Source: Sphagnum compactum
Taxonomy: Eukaryota > Bryophyta > Sphagnopsida > Sphagnales
Direction: 5' to 3'
Assembly: GCA_965153455.1 (NCBI GenBank)
Contig: OZ234499.1
Coordinates: forward strand, 6,148,515 to 6,212,514
DNA length: 64,000 bases
Shown here: positions 12,501 through 24,659 of the stretch, in pieces
Position numbering within the stretch: position 1 is the first letter of the stretch
How the letters are laid out: each line of letters begins with the position of its first letter
Made by a program: the position numbers and the translations under genes
Notes under the pieces: generated by a model
Database searches by the model: none
Seen by the model: only the letters and a program-made list of their open reading frames with translations
What the model was told of the DNA's origin: nothing

Positions 12501-13200
12501 GCTTCTATTAAAGCGGTGATGGCTAGAGCCTTTTATGTTTATTTTTTCCTTGTTTATGTGCAGATTAAATATCTAGGATATGTGGATTTTAGCCTGTCTG
12601 ATGTTGTCAACAACTAACAGATCAATGAAAAGTATATATTGATTGACACCAAACATCAGAAGATCCAAATTGAATTGCTTTGGAGAAGCACTTAGAAATT
12701 GTTAGGGCATGTGGTCCTTACGATATTCATCATCTCCTGAGGCCACAATACCTCCAATTGCCTACATTCTGGACAAACCAACAGTAATCAAAGGACCTCT
12801 AGACAAGATGGTGAAAGTTAAAGCTTTTTGAGGGTTAAGCAGGGAGGTATTGTTATGGACAGAGGATTGGTGTAAGGGGGTACATCCCTACATCAATACA
12901 TTTTGAATTGAAACTTTGTCATCAAATTCTGGTGAAGAATGGATGAGAATCTATACATGCAAGAAACAATGCATGTAATTATTGATCATTCAAATTTTAT
13001 TAAGAGGAACAACTAATTATTTTATAGGTGGTTTCTGACGGGTCATTTTTAATTGATAGCTAAAAATAATTAAAAAAGAAAAAGAAATTATTGCTGTACA
13101 TTTACACAAAGTTATAAGATGATCAAATGCCCCATGCCAAGATTGGATTTTGGAAGTCTTGGGGAATGTCCCATGGGCACCTGCAAATAAGGAAAATAGT
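9561..13200. other. Intergenic DNA with unrecognised decayed coding-like stretches
   Basis: No supportable gene. Open frames at 9927-10499 (190 aa) and 11508-11789 (93 aa, MELSKLMKLEVTIVHIRTYE...) are longer than average for this AT-rich DNA. The segment 11860-12310 reads on with few stops in mixed frames. I cannot assign any of them to a family. They are most simply remnants of transposon proteins. Confidence 0.35.
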
Positions 13201-13802
13201 TCTTCATGTATTCAGGCTATGGTGAAGTCATTGTGACCCTAATAATTTACAAATCTAGTTTAATTTTATGTTCAATAAACCTTTCTTGATGAGCTTTGTA
13301 AAATTTTAATGAAAATGCAAGACATTTTGCAGAAATTATCATTAGGGTTTTAAAAATAAATTCTGTTGCAATGTTAATGATGAGCATTCCAAAAGAGAGA
13401 GAGAGCATCTTCTTCAAGCTTCTTGCCATTTGCTGATCACCAACCTGTAAGTCTGAAACTGATGATTTTTTGGAATTTTTTACAATTCTTTTGAAAACTG
13501 ACGATTTTTCCTGAGGATCTACAAAATGATATGCCTTTTTTCTGTTGTTTTTGGGTGGCCATGGTGCAAACGTTTGTGGGAAAAAAAACACTATATTTTG
13601 CACCTAAGTTTCTCTAAGCTCAACTCCCTAAATCAGGAAGCAGCATCTCAGAGGGTTTTCATGCAATTTCAAGAATCTTCACAAAATTTTAGTCTGGAAG
13701 AACCCCACAAGCAAATGTAAAACTCCGATTAACTCATTTGTTAGCTATGACTAATTGCAACTGTCAATACCCATCTTGGTGTATTGGACATGGAACAGAA
13801 CT
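13201..13802. other. Region downstream of proteasome alpha-4, including its 3'UTR
   Basis: The part nearest 13802 is the expected 3'UTR of the minus-strand proteasome gene. The open frame 13247-13603 on the minus strand shows no recognisable domain. A short GA microsatellite (GAGAGAGAGAG) is at about 13394-13407. Confidence 0.4.
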
Positions 13803-15417
13803 TTAGCTATCACGTGGAGGACCCTTCTTTGCAGCTTCAGCTGCAGCCTTCTCAGCCTCGATACCTGCAACAATCTCTTCAACCTCTGCCTCGTCCAGCA
13901 ATCGCAAGCCCTCATCAAAGGTCTGGACTGCAATCTCAATGTTCTTTCCACCACTCTCTACAACCTGCCCACATACCAAGAATGCATTTGCTTAACCGAA
14001 TAAACTCTGCACATTGCATTAGCTGTTCATATTTGCTCTATATCCATGAGATTACAGAGACAACTCCACAAAACAATGAAAAATTGCATCTCCAACTCAG
14101 AACCACAACAAGGTTTGCATCTCCAACTCGGAACCTTAGCTGAAGATGCAAAGTATCTGCTTATAATTTTCCAGTAACTTCAGTATCAAACCCAATATCT
14201 TTTGCAGCTGGTGAAACATGTGAAACAACATGGAGCAGACTCCAAATGCAATCCAAACAAGAAGGTCAAAGCATGGCACTCTGAACCAGAAATCAAACAA
14301 AATCTGTGTGAAGGAACAGACTGAGATCTGTTTCAGGGACTCACTTTGTGTCCACTGAAAGCCATACCATATCTGATGCATGCAAAAAACAACAAAACAG
14401 AAGTTCCCTACTGCAAGGAGTAGAAATGATCACTAAAAGTCAGGTCAAAGAAGATAGGAAGATGGTAGATAGCTTACTTCCAAGAGTGCTCGAACAGCAA
14501 GCTTGACGGTTTCAATACCAGATGTCTCTGTATAATTCTTCTCTAAAAATTCACGAACAGAATTTGAGTTCCGGCCTGTAGCATTTGCTTTCCAGGCAGA
14601 GAAAGTGCCAGAGGGATCAGTCTGATACAGAGAAGGTGCTTTAGTGTAGGGGTCAAAGCCAACAATCAACGTTGAGATTCCAAAGGGGCGGACTCCACCA
14701 CTCTGTGTATACTTTTGCTGTAAGCCAGCAATGAACCGGGTGATGTACTCAACAGTGACAGGATCCTCAACAGTGAGGCGATGACTCTGGCATTCCACTC
14801 GAGCACGGTTTACGAGCACACGTGCGTCAGCAGTGAGACCTGCAAATGCTAATGAGACATGGTCATCTAGCTTCAGTATCTTGCGCACGGTTCTGCACAA
14901 AACATCCCCAGATTGTACCCATAAGAATTCAACAATTTCAATACAATCAAACTCTGAATTATAAAGTAGTTGGTGCTTCCTTTCAAGAACCCTACATCTT
15001 GTGGGTGAAGGCTTTCATTATTTGTACAGCCGGAATTCTAATCACAACAAGATACAATTTGAAGCTGTAGACTTGGAAGCTTTAACAACTATTTGAAGAT
15101 GGACAACCACAGGTCTCTCCCTTGTTACATGATTTGGCAATTTGTTTCTGGGAGACAGATTGAGGGGTTTTTTTCTCCTGTTATGACAAACCAACGAGGA
15201 GCAAAAGAGAAGGGGAGGGGGGAAGGGGGGGGACAGAAGCTGACCTTGCATCTTGGAGCTTGGCTGTGGATTTCTTCTCAACACCTAGAACTATGGTATC
15301 AATGCCTCGCACTCCCACGGCTGCGTTCCCTTTCCTCACTGCCTCCAGTGCATACTCAACTTGGAACAGATGCCCGTCGGGTGAGAAAACTGTAATGGCT
15401 CTGTCGTAGCGCGCCAT
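13803..15417 (-). CDS. PAD1: 20S proteasome subunit alpha type-7 (alpha-4)
   Basis: Structural alpha subunit of the 20S proteasome core (outer ring) in cytosol and nucleus. Coding exons are 15417-15245, 14892-14478 and 13964-13803, all GT/AG, giving 249 residues, the normal family length. The protein starts [20 protein letters not shown], the proteasome alpha N-terminal signature, preceded in frame by a non-conserved open leader. Exon 2 carries [52 protein letters not shown] and [20 protein letters not shown], all hallmarks of alpha-4. Exon 3 begins [20 protein letters not shown] and ends in the Ala/Lys-rich tail [16 protein letters not shown]. Where relatives often have TREE..L the gene reads [11 protein letters not shown]. 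No sign of decay. Stop TAA at 13803-13805. Confidence 0.96.
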
Positions 15418-16050
15418 AAAGAATCCCCTTTTCCTCTGCCTCCAAAACGAAACCAATGCAAAAAAACAACACAACAACCTGAAGACAAAAACCGAGGAAG
15501 ATCTACTACTACTACTCCTTTGAAAAAAAACCCTAAATTTCCGATCTGATACAAATTTAGGGTTTGCATTCATTGTACCACTACAACAATTTGAATAGAA
15601 ACCCTAAATTCCCGATCTGAGCAAGAAATAAAACGCAACGACGGGTTAGGAAACGACTACTAGATACCCACAGACAAAACAAACAGAGAAGAAATGTAAA
15701 TAAATCGTTCAGAGAAACTGGAAGCGATAGGGATACATTCAATCCTGATGGAAAAAAGCAAACTTGGAGCAAAACACCCATTTTCTTCAACAAATGGACG
15801 AGGAAGGGGGGGGTTGGGGGGGGAAAGCAAAGAATAATGAAAGTGGAACATCGAAAAAAGTGGCAATGCACACACACACAGAGGAAAACAATAGAGCGAG
15901 GGTGCTTACCTTAGGAAGGCAGAAGACACAACTGCAGCAACTCCTGTTCTTGCAGTGAAGTGAAACGCAAGGGGAAAGAACAACACCGCAACAGAAAAAC
16001 CACAGGGAAGAGAGAACTTGCGGCAACCATCCACAAGAGGAAAGAGCCAA
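15418..16050 (-). other. 5'UTR of proteasome alpha-4 with a probable leader intron
   Basis: A donor AAG|GTAAGC at 15910/15909 and an acceptor GGCAG|AGG at 15436/15435, both on the minus strand, would place an intron at 15436-15909. This puts the start codon 18 bp into the second exon. Within the intron a segment beginning AACCCTAAATT is duplicated (about 15530-15554 and 15600-15624), and a G run lies near 15807-15822. The open frames here are not conserved coding sequence. The leader intron is inferred from splice-site quality only. Confidence 0.55.
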
Positions 16051-18288
16051 ATTTCTAGAATCCTGCTATGTTTTGGCGACCTCCAAGAACCCAGCGTCTA
16101 ACTAAATATGGCGACTACCGGGCATGTTTTTCTCCTCATAATGTGGCTAACTAAAAGGCATTTAAAAGCAATCTTGAACAGTTTAACCCCCAAAAAAAAC
16201 AAAAAAGTGTCGTGAAGTAAGCGTAATTTGGAACAAAATAATTCACAAAAGGTTTAGCCGAAAAAAAAAAACATTGATATTTGTCAAAATTGTTGAAAAT
16301 TGAATTCCATTGTGTTACTATTACTAATACACAGTAAATAATAATAAGGTGTGCTTTGCATGCCTATTTTCCTCAACTGTTAAAATTCTGGAAAATTAAA
16401 TTTGAAACTACCAAACCTCATTTTCTAAAATAAACAAGGGGTGATTAAGCCTTTAAGGCCTTCCCATTTACACTTAAAAAGTATCTTAAGGCAAAAGAAG
16501 AATGATTAAAACTCAAATATTTCACCATGCAAAAAATCATAATCTTCAAAAAAACCCTATAAAACAAACCAAAATAACTTGCTTAAAACTCTATATTATA
16601 ACTCTATAAACTAATCTCAAGTTTCAACACAAGCCAAAATATCCATCTTTCAAAAATGCTCATATAAGAAAAAAGAGACCTATTTATTATTATTATTACC
16701 TAGGGGCCTATAAAAATCCCTTAAGCTACTATACTCTATAATGAATCTAAACACAACAATATCCTTGCCCTTGGTAGGCAAGACGAACAACAAAGATATT
16801 GATCAAAATTTTCTCCCTAGCTCGGGCCATGGCTGAGGCAAATTCATTCAGGGGAACTCTTGGTACCATTGTAACAGACTCTTTACAAATTCCACATGTT
16901 TTGAAAGCCAATTTAATGAATTTTCAATTACAAAAACTTACTCAAAACTTAATAAATTTCTTTACACACATATTGTATGTATTTGGGTTACAAAAATAGA
17001 ACTTGACTAAAAAGACTTTTGCCATATTTGTTCCTTTGAGTATAGTTACATTTTTGAAGTGCCAAAAACGGTAAATTGGCACTTCTTTTGAAAAACCAAA
17101 TTCCTTCTTTTCCTTTGTGATTTATGGTAGTTGAAGAATAGCAAATTCCACATGAATTATATTATTTTAAGACAAGAAGATGGGAAAAAAAAATCTCAAA
17201 GATTTTTATCTAAACACAATAATATCCTTGCCCTTGGTTGGCAAGGCCAATAAATAAATATTCGGCTGAATATCAGTCATAGGTATGGTATGCACCAGTT
17301 GTGATCCTTGTGGCTTACTTAGTGTATAGTTGTGTACTCCTTTGCATTGTACTGAATTGTCGGAAAAAGATTCATTGCTACCAGAAAGGATAAATTCCTC
17401 GAAACAAAACTTGCATTTGGAAGGGGAACAGAGAGCATGGCATTTGCAGAATTATAGCTTGAACTTTGCAATATGGTGATCAAATGTATTGAATTGAATT
17501 GGAATGTGGACACTGGATTTCATATGTTACAAGGTGTGGTTATGTTTAGGTGTAAGGGGATGCCAATGCAGAGAATGAGCTATTAGCAGTCATGTACCGG
17601 CATCTGAAACCTGGAGTTGACACCATGTCTGCTCCCGCAAGTTGGTAGCCATAGAGTTTGGGATGGAAGGAATTTGGCTGCAATGAGCGAACAGCAATGC
17701 AAATGTTTGAAGACATATATTGTTTTGATTGAAGGGAATCAACAGTGTCAAACTTATGGTAGATTTTGTTTCTTGCACTTTGCCATGGAAGTTCTAACAC
17801 CAGATACATTCTAGCAACCCAGCTACAACAAGGGTCAGTGCATGGTGGACAACAAGGAGCTTCAGAGGAGTCACTGTAGGAGGACCTTTTTCTGCATAAA
17901 AACCTTCACCAACATTGCTGGTGAATCCCAAGTTTGGTCTCACTTGTTATCCCTCCCTTGGTGAACATACAGTGACATAACTCTTCATTGGACTTGGCGA
18001 TGCACCTTAGATAGCAAGGTGACCAAACAATGTGTCAATTCTATGATTCCTACTGGAGACAATAGTGTTGGCAATTGCTAAGGCCCTCAGATGAGGGCAT
18101 TACTAGAATTCAGCACTGCCCTTGGCTATTGCCTGGGGCAGGCACCTTATTCTGGTATTGCCCCTGCTTGCGGGCCTTATGCTTTTGGCAGTTATTAGAT
18201 ACAAATGCTAGGAGATTTATGAACAAGGTTTTGTCATGGAAGAGAGAGTTCTATGGCCCTGTGCATTGGGCTGACAACAGAAGTATAT
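16051..18288. other. Intergenic region between proteasome gene and hairpin
   Basis: No gene is supported. A block of about 45 bp containing CACAAYAATATCCTTGCCCT is present twice in direct orientation, near 16750-16795 and 17214-17258, about 465 bp apart. The GC rises at 17560-18270, where short open frames occur on both strands without recognisable features. Confidence 0.4.
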
Positions 18289-18350
18289 GGTATTGAATGT
18301 ACACCAATTTGCCATGAAAGGTGAAAGCAAATTGGTGTACATTCAATACC
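18289..18350. repeat. Perfect 24-bp inverted repeat (hairpin)
   Basis: Arms 18289-18312 (GGTATTGAATGTACACCAAT then TTGC) and 18327-18350 are exact reverse complements, separated by a 14-nt loop. A perfect match in otherwise decayed DNA indicates a recent inverted duplication or a maintained structure. A small-RNA precursor is possible, but the absence of any bulge or mismatch is unlike a typical conserved plant miRNA stem. Confidence 0.9.
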
Positions 18351-18959
18351 TACAGAGATAGCAGATTTGCACTTGAAATACCTCTAGCACTTTGCATACC
18401 TTCAGTGTCTATGTATCCTCTAAAATTTGCACTTTGTTGCTCTCTCTTCTTACGCTGTTAAAAGAAAATTCCTAGTGTATTTGGAGGGTACCTTTTATAT
18501 ATGTGACTATATATGAGAAGAGGTGCTAACTCATGTGAGCCTTGGCAAAAATATTTTGCCATGACAAATCATGAATTTTTTTTGCTTTGTGTTATGAGAT
18601 CCTTCCTCTTGGGCAATTCACTTTTGGGCTCTTACAAGTTTTTTGGACCCCACACATTTTGGCATTGGTCTCTTACAAATTTTAATATTATTCTTTTGGG
18701 AAAAAAAAGTAGGATTTTCATTTTTGAGTTCCTTTATGTGGTTCCTTAATAGAGGAGAGATCCAAATAGGTCCCTTCCACACAGTGTGTGTGTTCTCATA
18801 TCCCACCTTTTGAGAGCCTAGTGGTTTAGTCTTATTTTCAATTACAAGCTTCTTTGGTGGATTGCTTACACAAGTAGGAGTTTGCTTCCCTTCTAGTAGA
18901 CATTCTTTCAGATATCACGTGAGCACGTCTCCGTTCATATGTGGGTCCAGGTGCAGATG

Positions 18960-19720
18960 TTTGGTTAATTAACTCATCCTACCACACCAGCAATTCGTTT
19001 ATCATTAGCCCACTTTCTTACAACACTACGTACTTGTTTTGGCTTGCACATCTTACAGTTGCACACCTTTTACGATGTTAGTGTGGTCATACCATTGACG
19101 ATCTAAGTACCCATTTGCTTCAGTGCCCCTATGGGAGTGAACGTACAACAACCCATGACGCATTTCGGGATACTGTTGCAGCTATTGCTTTGGAGAATGG
19201 ATCATATGTTCAGAGGGAGGTCTCCCACCTTTTTCCTCGCCACACCCGATGACGAGTGGATATTTTTATTACCAGAGACGGCTTCTGTACTTTGATGGAC
19301 ATTGTCATTGTTAATTCTACTCACACAAATATGGTGTAGCGAACATCGACAATGACATCACATGCAGTGATGATAACTATTTAGGAGAAGGCACGATCCT
19401 ACGTCAAACGAACACTAGGCGATGACTTCATTCCCCTTGTTATTGAGACGTATGGGTGTTTTCATTCTCATTTTGATTCATTTTTAATTGTTTATGCACA
19501 AACCATTCTTGTGTGCCATTAGCAGTTTTCTTTAGTCCCTTTGATGTTCATTTCCCACTATTGACAACGTGTGTCCATAACCCTGCATCGTGCGCAAACC
19601 ATAGTGATTCTTCAACGAGCTACTGCACTTGGTCAGGGTTCTTCATCTCACATCATAGTTATTGCACCTCTGTCATTAACTAATTTGTGGCAGACGACTG
19701 CTTTTTCGTCTTAAGTTTTC
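18960..19720 (+). pseudogene. Non-LTR retrotransposon C-terminal relic
   Basis: Frames read, with stops between, THLLQCPYGSERTTTHDAFR, then ENGSYVQREVSHLFPRHT, RVDIFITRDGFCTLMDIVIV, GDDFIPLVIETYGCFHSHFD and later QRVSITLHRAQTIVILQRAT. This pattern resembles the C-terminal part of reverse-transcriptase proteins in plant non-LTR elements. It has a CP-x(n)-H cluster, then a VDIVI..DG..TL.DVVI block, then FIPLAIETYGC, then QR.S.ALQRAQA. Several in-frame stops make it dead. The reverse transcriptase domain itself is not present upstream. The family assignment is from memory of such proteins and is moderate. Confidence 0.55.
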
Positions 19721-20199
19721 TTTGTTATCATTGATCGTCATTTTGTAGCCTTGGGTCCTATTTGCATAGGGTTTTCTTTTCCTTATTTTTCGTCGATTGT
19801 TTGTTTTCGTTTGTTTTCTTTGGGTTGTGTCTACTCGTGTTTTCATTTGCCTTGTACTCTTGATGGATGGGTTCCCATCCTTGATTTTTATATACAAGGT
19901 ATTCTCTTAGAGGTGAACCAACAAAGTCAGTTTTGTATGTATTTTGTGATGTTTATATTTAGTTAGTTTTCCAATCAATATTGTAAGATGATCAAACCTT
20001 TTTATATACACATATTGTTATCATGTTACATTGGTTTCCAAAAACATCAACATCAACATTACAATTTTTTATAAACGTACCTCCATATTTTTATATGTCA
20101 TATGTCCACAATATGTTTTACTAGCATTGTGAATTTTTTTTCCCATTATGTTGATTTTACACAAGTCTAATGACCGTAACCACAAAAAAATAAAATAGA

Positions 20200-20600
20200 A
20201 AAAAAATCATTTTGAAAAAATGTTGATCAAACTTTGGTTGTCACTTGAATGGGCAAGATTTTTGGTCACAACATTAACCAATTGACATCCTAGTTGCAAT
20301 CTTGCGACCAATGACCCCAAAAGAAAACTCCATTGTGGAAAAATGTTGACCAAATTTAGACACCACCTAAACGAGTAAGATTTTTGGTCGCAATCAATCA
20401 ATGATTCAATTGTAATCTAATAATTAATGACCAAAAAATTGTCTTGAAAAAAATTCATAATGGAAAAATGTTGATTGAGTTTCGGTCACCACCTTTATCA
20501 CAATTGGTCCAAATTTCAATCACACTCTAGTGACCAATGCTCGAAAAAGAAAAAGAAATAAAATCATGGAAACATGTCGACCAAAATTTGAAAAATTCCA
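20200..20600. repeat. Diverged tandem repeat, about 125-bp unit
   Basis: About three to four imperfect copies keyed by GAAAAATGTTGACCAAA (starts near 20213, 20337, 20463 and 20569), then CACCACCT, AAGATTTTTGGTCRCAA and TAATGACCAA. It borders the 5' side of the Helentron remnant. Divergence between copies suggests an old array. Confidence 0.65.
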
Positions 20601-20919
20601 AGTTCTAAATCAAACATCTCAAAATAATCAAAGGATTCAAAATTCAAAGTTAGTTGGTTTCTCATTTCTACCAACCAACTTGGGTTTTATGAGAGTGAAA
20701 TGATTAGCTTTTGTTTTGGTAAATTTTTGTAAATTTGAAGACTTGTTTTTTGGCCCATATTGATTTTGGTAACTTTTAGCTTTGGTAAGTTTTGGTTTTA
20801 GTAAATTTTTTTTTCTAGAATAAGTTATTTTAGTTAATTTCTTATAAGTTTTTACATTTTTTTGGGGGTTATTCAACAAACCCACCCAACAAACCCCATT
20901 TTTTTTTATCATTTGTAAC

Positions 20920-21640
20920 ATGACTATTGACAATGTGCTCAATGTTCAACATCTTCAATGGGATCAAAACTATTCTTTGGTAGTCGATGATTATTTGTTT
21001 GGTTCAGAGACATTTTTATTTCATTATTCACAAACCTCACCCCAACTTTGTTCCCAATGTATGGCCTATTTTGCACAATTTTTTAAACAATCTACTCTTG
21101 CATTCCAAGAAATCATTAATATACATTTTGATGTTTCCTTATTGTACAAAGATCATGGCATCAATTCCTTGCAAACCTATGTGGATAAGATGGCCATAAA
21201 TGCAATATGTGGAAGTTTGTGGAATGACAATCACACAATATTTTGTTTGACAAATGATTTACAAAGGCCTATTTATATTTGGTCAAAAATATTATGTGAT
21301 ATATTTATCGGCTAATGATGATTTGATAACAAATAGTCCATTACAGTTACTTCAAGTTATTAATCCTACAAAATGCCATTATGAGTCAATCATTTTTCAT
21401 AATATTTCACAATCGAATGACAAAAACATGTTAGAATTAACACCCATGGAACATGACACAAAACCAAAACACAATGCATTAACAAAATGGGAAAAAAAAT
21501 CTCTACCTTTGCATGACACTAATGATGCTATGCATTCACAAAAACATGAAACTCAAACATTCTATGAACATGTTCACAACCTAAACATTTCTGTTGGCAA
21601 CCCATCCATGACAATGAGTTAAAGGATTTGTGACCAAAAT
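20920..21640 (+). pseudogene. Helentron OTU-like cysteine protease domain (decayed)
   Basis: The segment reads HGINSLQTYVDKMAINAICG, then NDNHTIFCLTNDLQRPIYIW. After a frameshift near 21290 it continues LITNSPLQLLQVI..HYESI. This is the order seen in OTU domains: Y-x2-M, a G-x-W-(G/N)-D/N block, L-x-R-P-I-x-(V/I), then a P-(I/L)-x-L..HY(E/D)S(I/L) block bearing the catalytic His. The N-terminal GDC catalytic segment is not clearly preserved. Its place just upstream of Rep/helicase sequence fits Helentrons, some of which encode an OTU module. Frameshifts make it inactive. Confidence 0.55.
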
Positions 21641-21989
21641 ATAATCAATTTGGTCATCATATTACAATTACAATTCACTCAAGTTTATCATCATTTACAT
21701 CACATTATACGAAAAAAGAAATTTGTTGCAAAAACTACCAACTTTTTTTTGGACAACATCCAACTTATGACAAATATAAATGTTTATACTAGTGACATTA
21801 ATAATTTTCAATTACAAGCCCAACAACTTCCTTCTCATCAGTTGAACATAAATTTGACTCCAGTAACTTATAACATTCCATAAAATTACATCAACACAAC
21901 ACATGAAGACATATTTTTAGAATTAATGAAAAATTCATTGGATCATTGAATTAAATATTTTGAAAAACTTAAAAGATGCACCAATTCAT

Positions 21990-23260
21990 CCATGTGTGTG
22001 TGTTATCATTGATTATGCTTTAGAAAAAAAAAGGTAAAAATTATCTAAAACAACCATTGAAAAATATTGTTTTAATGTTTTAATTGGTGAAATTAAACCA
22101 TTATTGTGTAAAAATTGTTATTCATTTTTTCAAAAATATAAAACTCCAAAGTTTTTATTCTCAACAAACATTAAATTGAATGACCCCATAGGTTCTGTAA
22201 AAAAACTTAATGAATTAGAAGAAGGCGAACCCATCCTTGGGTGGTACCACTAGGAACCATTTCAAGGAATGGTTAAGGAACCAAAAAAAGCCCTAAAAGC
22301 TTAGAGAGAGCTTGACCTAGTAGGGCTAAAATTCTTCAACGTCCCTTGCGAGTGACCAAGACTCTGGCGCCAAATCATTTTTTGGGGCCCTTTTCATTGA
22401 GTGTTTTCACAACTATAAATTATTATTTTTTCATGTTTATCAATTGCATGCTCTAATATATGGCTTGAAGTTTATTTGGGAATTTTAAAATTGGAAAAGT
22501 TTAAAATTTTATATTCTTAATTAAAATGGCCCTTTAAAAAGTCGACAATTTCAACTTTGGAAATTCATAACTAAATCATATTTGATCAATTAATTGCCGA
22601 ATAAAAACTTAAAAATAAAATTATTGCCAAATTATCTTAGGAAAAAAAAATGATAAGTAAATTTTTAAATCATATTTCAAATTTAGGTTCCTAACCAGAA
22701 AGTTCAAGGAAAAAAATCGCACTACCTTCTTGAAACTTTTTCTAAATGCAATGATTAGGAACATCAAAATACAAAATATTCATAATATTATTATTTTTTA
22801 AAAATCTATGGAACTCACTAAATGTATTCATAAATTTTTTTTATGAAAATGTTTATTTAAATGTTTCCTATGATTAAAAAAATAAAGGTGTGATGTTCCT
22901 AGTGGTATCACCCAAGGATGGGCTTGGTCAAGAGCAATTGATATTGCCTCTTTGGCCTTAATTCAAATTTGGAGATTCCAAGGTTATGGCCAATATAATT
23001 TTTAAAGAAATATTATAAATGTTCCAGCAAATGTACATTTCACCCAATCAATTTTACCCCATCTTCCACATGATGAAGCATCTATTGGTTTATCACTAAA
23101 AACAAAAATGGAATATAAATTGCCATATTTAACAAATAATGATGTCCAAACCTTATTATGACAATTTTTCATGATCTCCTCAACACATTACATCACAAAT
23201 TTACAAGCTTCATGGGTTCGTTCCAAATCTGTGTGAAATCTATTATTTCATAGTTTAGTA
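21990..23260 (+). pseudogene. Helitron_like_N (Rep-associated) remnant, interrupted
   Basis: Before the inserted element the frame reads FSTNIKLNDPIGSVKKLNEL-EE. After it the frame reads RAIDIASLALIQIWRFQGYG, then NIINVPANVHFTQSILPHLP and GLSLKTKMEYKLPYLTNNDV. These are the conserved ELEE...QI..QGYGQY...NVP.....T...LPR motifs of the Helitron helicase-like N-terminal domain. The frame stops after QYNF and again near 23160. Confidence 0.75.
22229..22924. mobile_element. Inverted-repeat element inserted in the Helentron
   Basis: Termini CCCATCCTTGGGTGGTACCA (left) and TGGTATCACCCAAGGATGGG (right) are inverted repeats. They extend inward as CTAGGAAC, giving about 28 bp with one or two mismatches. 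The internal 0.6 kb is AT-rich and non-coding. It sits exactly between the ELEE and QIWRFQGYGQY motifs of the Helitron domain, so it inserted into the Helentron. I could not identify a convincing target-site duplication, so the superfamily is open. Confidence 0.7.
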
Positions 23261-23519
23261 TTGGTTAAACATGAATGTTGTGCATTATTTAAACACGAAA
23301 GTCATGTGTACGATTTTCGTGTGTAAATAACATGAATAGACATACAACATTTGTGTTTAAACAATATGAATAGGCATATGACATTCATGTTTAGCAATGC
23401 GCATGATATCAATGTTTAAACAATACAAGTAGATGAATGACATCCATGTTTATTCCATATGAACCTATGAAAAACAGATTTCGCATGACTATTATTGCCA
23501 AATCGTGACCCATTAAGTT

Positions 23520-24460
23520 TGTGATGTGTTATATAAAGATTTTAATAGATTTATTCACAATGGCTTGATATGTTCACATTGTTTCTTTAAACCCATTTTA
23601 TTAACATTTCTTGTGGGAAAAATGATGTGCCATGTGACAACAACAATGAAGATGGATTTGAAAAGGAACAAAACATATATTAATAAATACTATGGTGCAA
23701 AACATATTGTCTTTTGAACAAATTTACAATTACTTTGAAAATGCTATAACTATGGCACCATGCAAAGATTTTAAATTGTTAAGTCTTTTCCAAGACATTC
23801 AAATATAGATGTTCAATTCATACTTAATTGTTATGCTTTAACTAAATATTGTACATCTTATTTAACAAAAATTGATAAAACCATCACAAAGGAATTAAAA
23901 GCCATAATTATTTTAATTGCAATGAAAATAAAATTGAAGCAAACATTCACATTTTAAAAATGGGATACACTTTTCTTAATGCCTAACAAATGTTAGCACA
24001 ACTAGCTACATACATAATATTGTCTATTCCACGATACCATGCATCTAGAACATTTAAATTTATTGACGCATCTTTATTACAAGAATGTGCATTTGTATTA
24101 AAGGATGTCAAATCATTGAAAACACTACCTTCCAATATATTCAACAAATATTATATGTTCATCAATCATTGATAGGTACATAAAAATGTTTAATTCTTTG
24201 TTTAACGTTTTTCTTATTGAATTTGTTGTAGATCCTGATATGGTAAATGTCAACAAAAAGAGGCACAAATCGCATATACACCATTATGTCCATTATAGTG
24301 AATATCATGATCCAATTTTTTTTTATAGAGAACAATTATTATTATTTATTCCTTTTTTGTATAATGAAGATACTCTCAAGGGCCACCATTCCACATGGCA
24401 TAGTGCATACAACATGCATGGAAAACAAATTAGTTTAGTGTGAAAAACATTTGTATATTG
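23520..24460 (+). pseudogene. Helentron central region remnant
   Basis: Frames read SIPRYHASRTFKFIDASLLQ (near 24.0 kb). They then read HYVHYSEYHDPIFFYREQLL and LFIPFLYNEDTLKGHHSTW (24.2-24.4 kb). The latter is the conserved YYRE.LLLF.P.R.E..L stretch lying between the Rep and helicase domains of Helitron proteins. Stops and frame changes separate the pieces. Confidence 0.6.
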
Positions 24461-24659
24461 TTTTCACAATGATAATACACATATAATGAATTGGGCAAAC
24501 ATAAAATCACAAGCTGAAGAATTGGCAACAATAAATGATAAAAACATATGGATGATTAAATTTTTAGATGCAAATGTTCATTGTCCACCCAAAGAAATCA
24601 CTAATTATTTTGGGGTTAACATACAACATCAACATTGAGTATGTTATTACACCACATAT

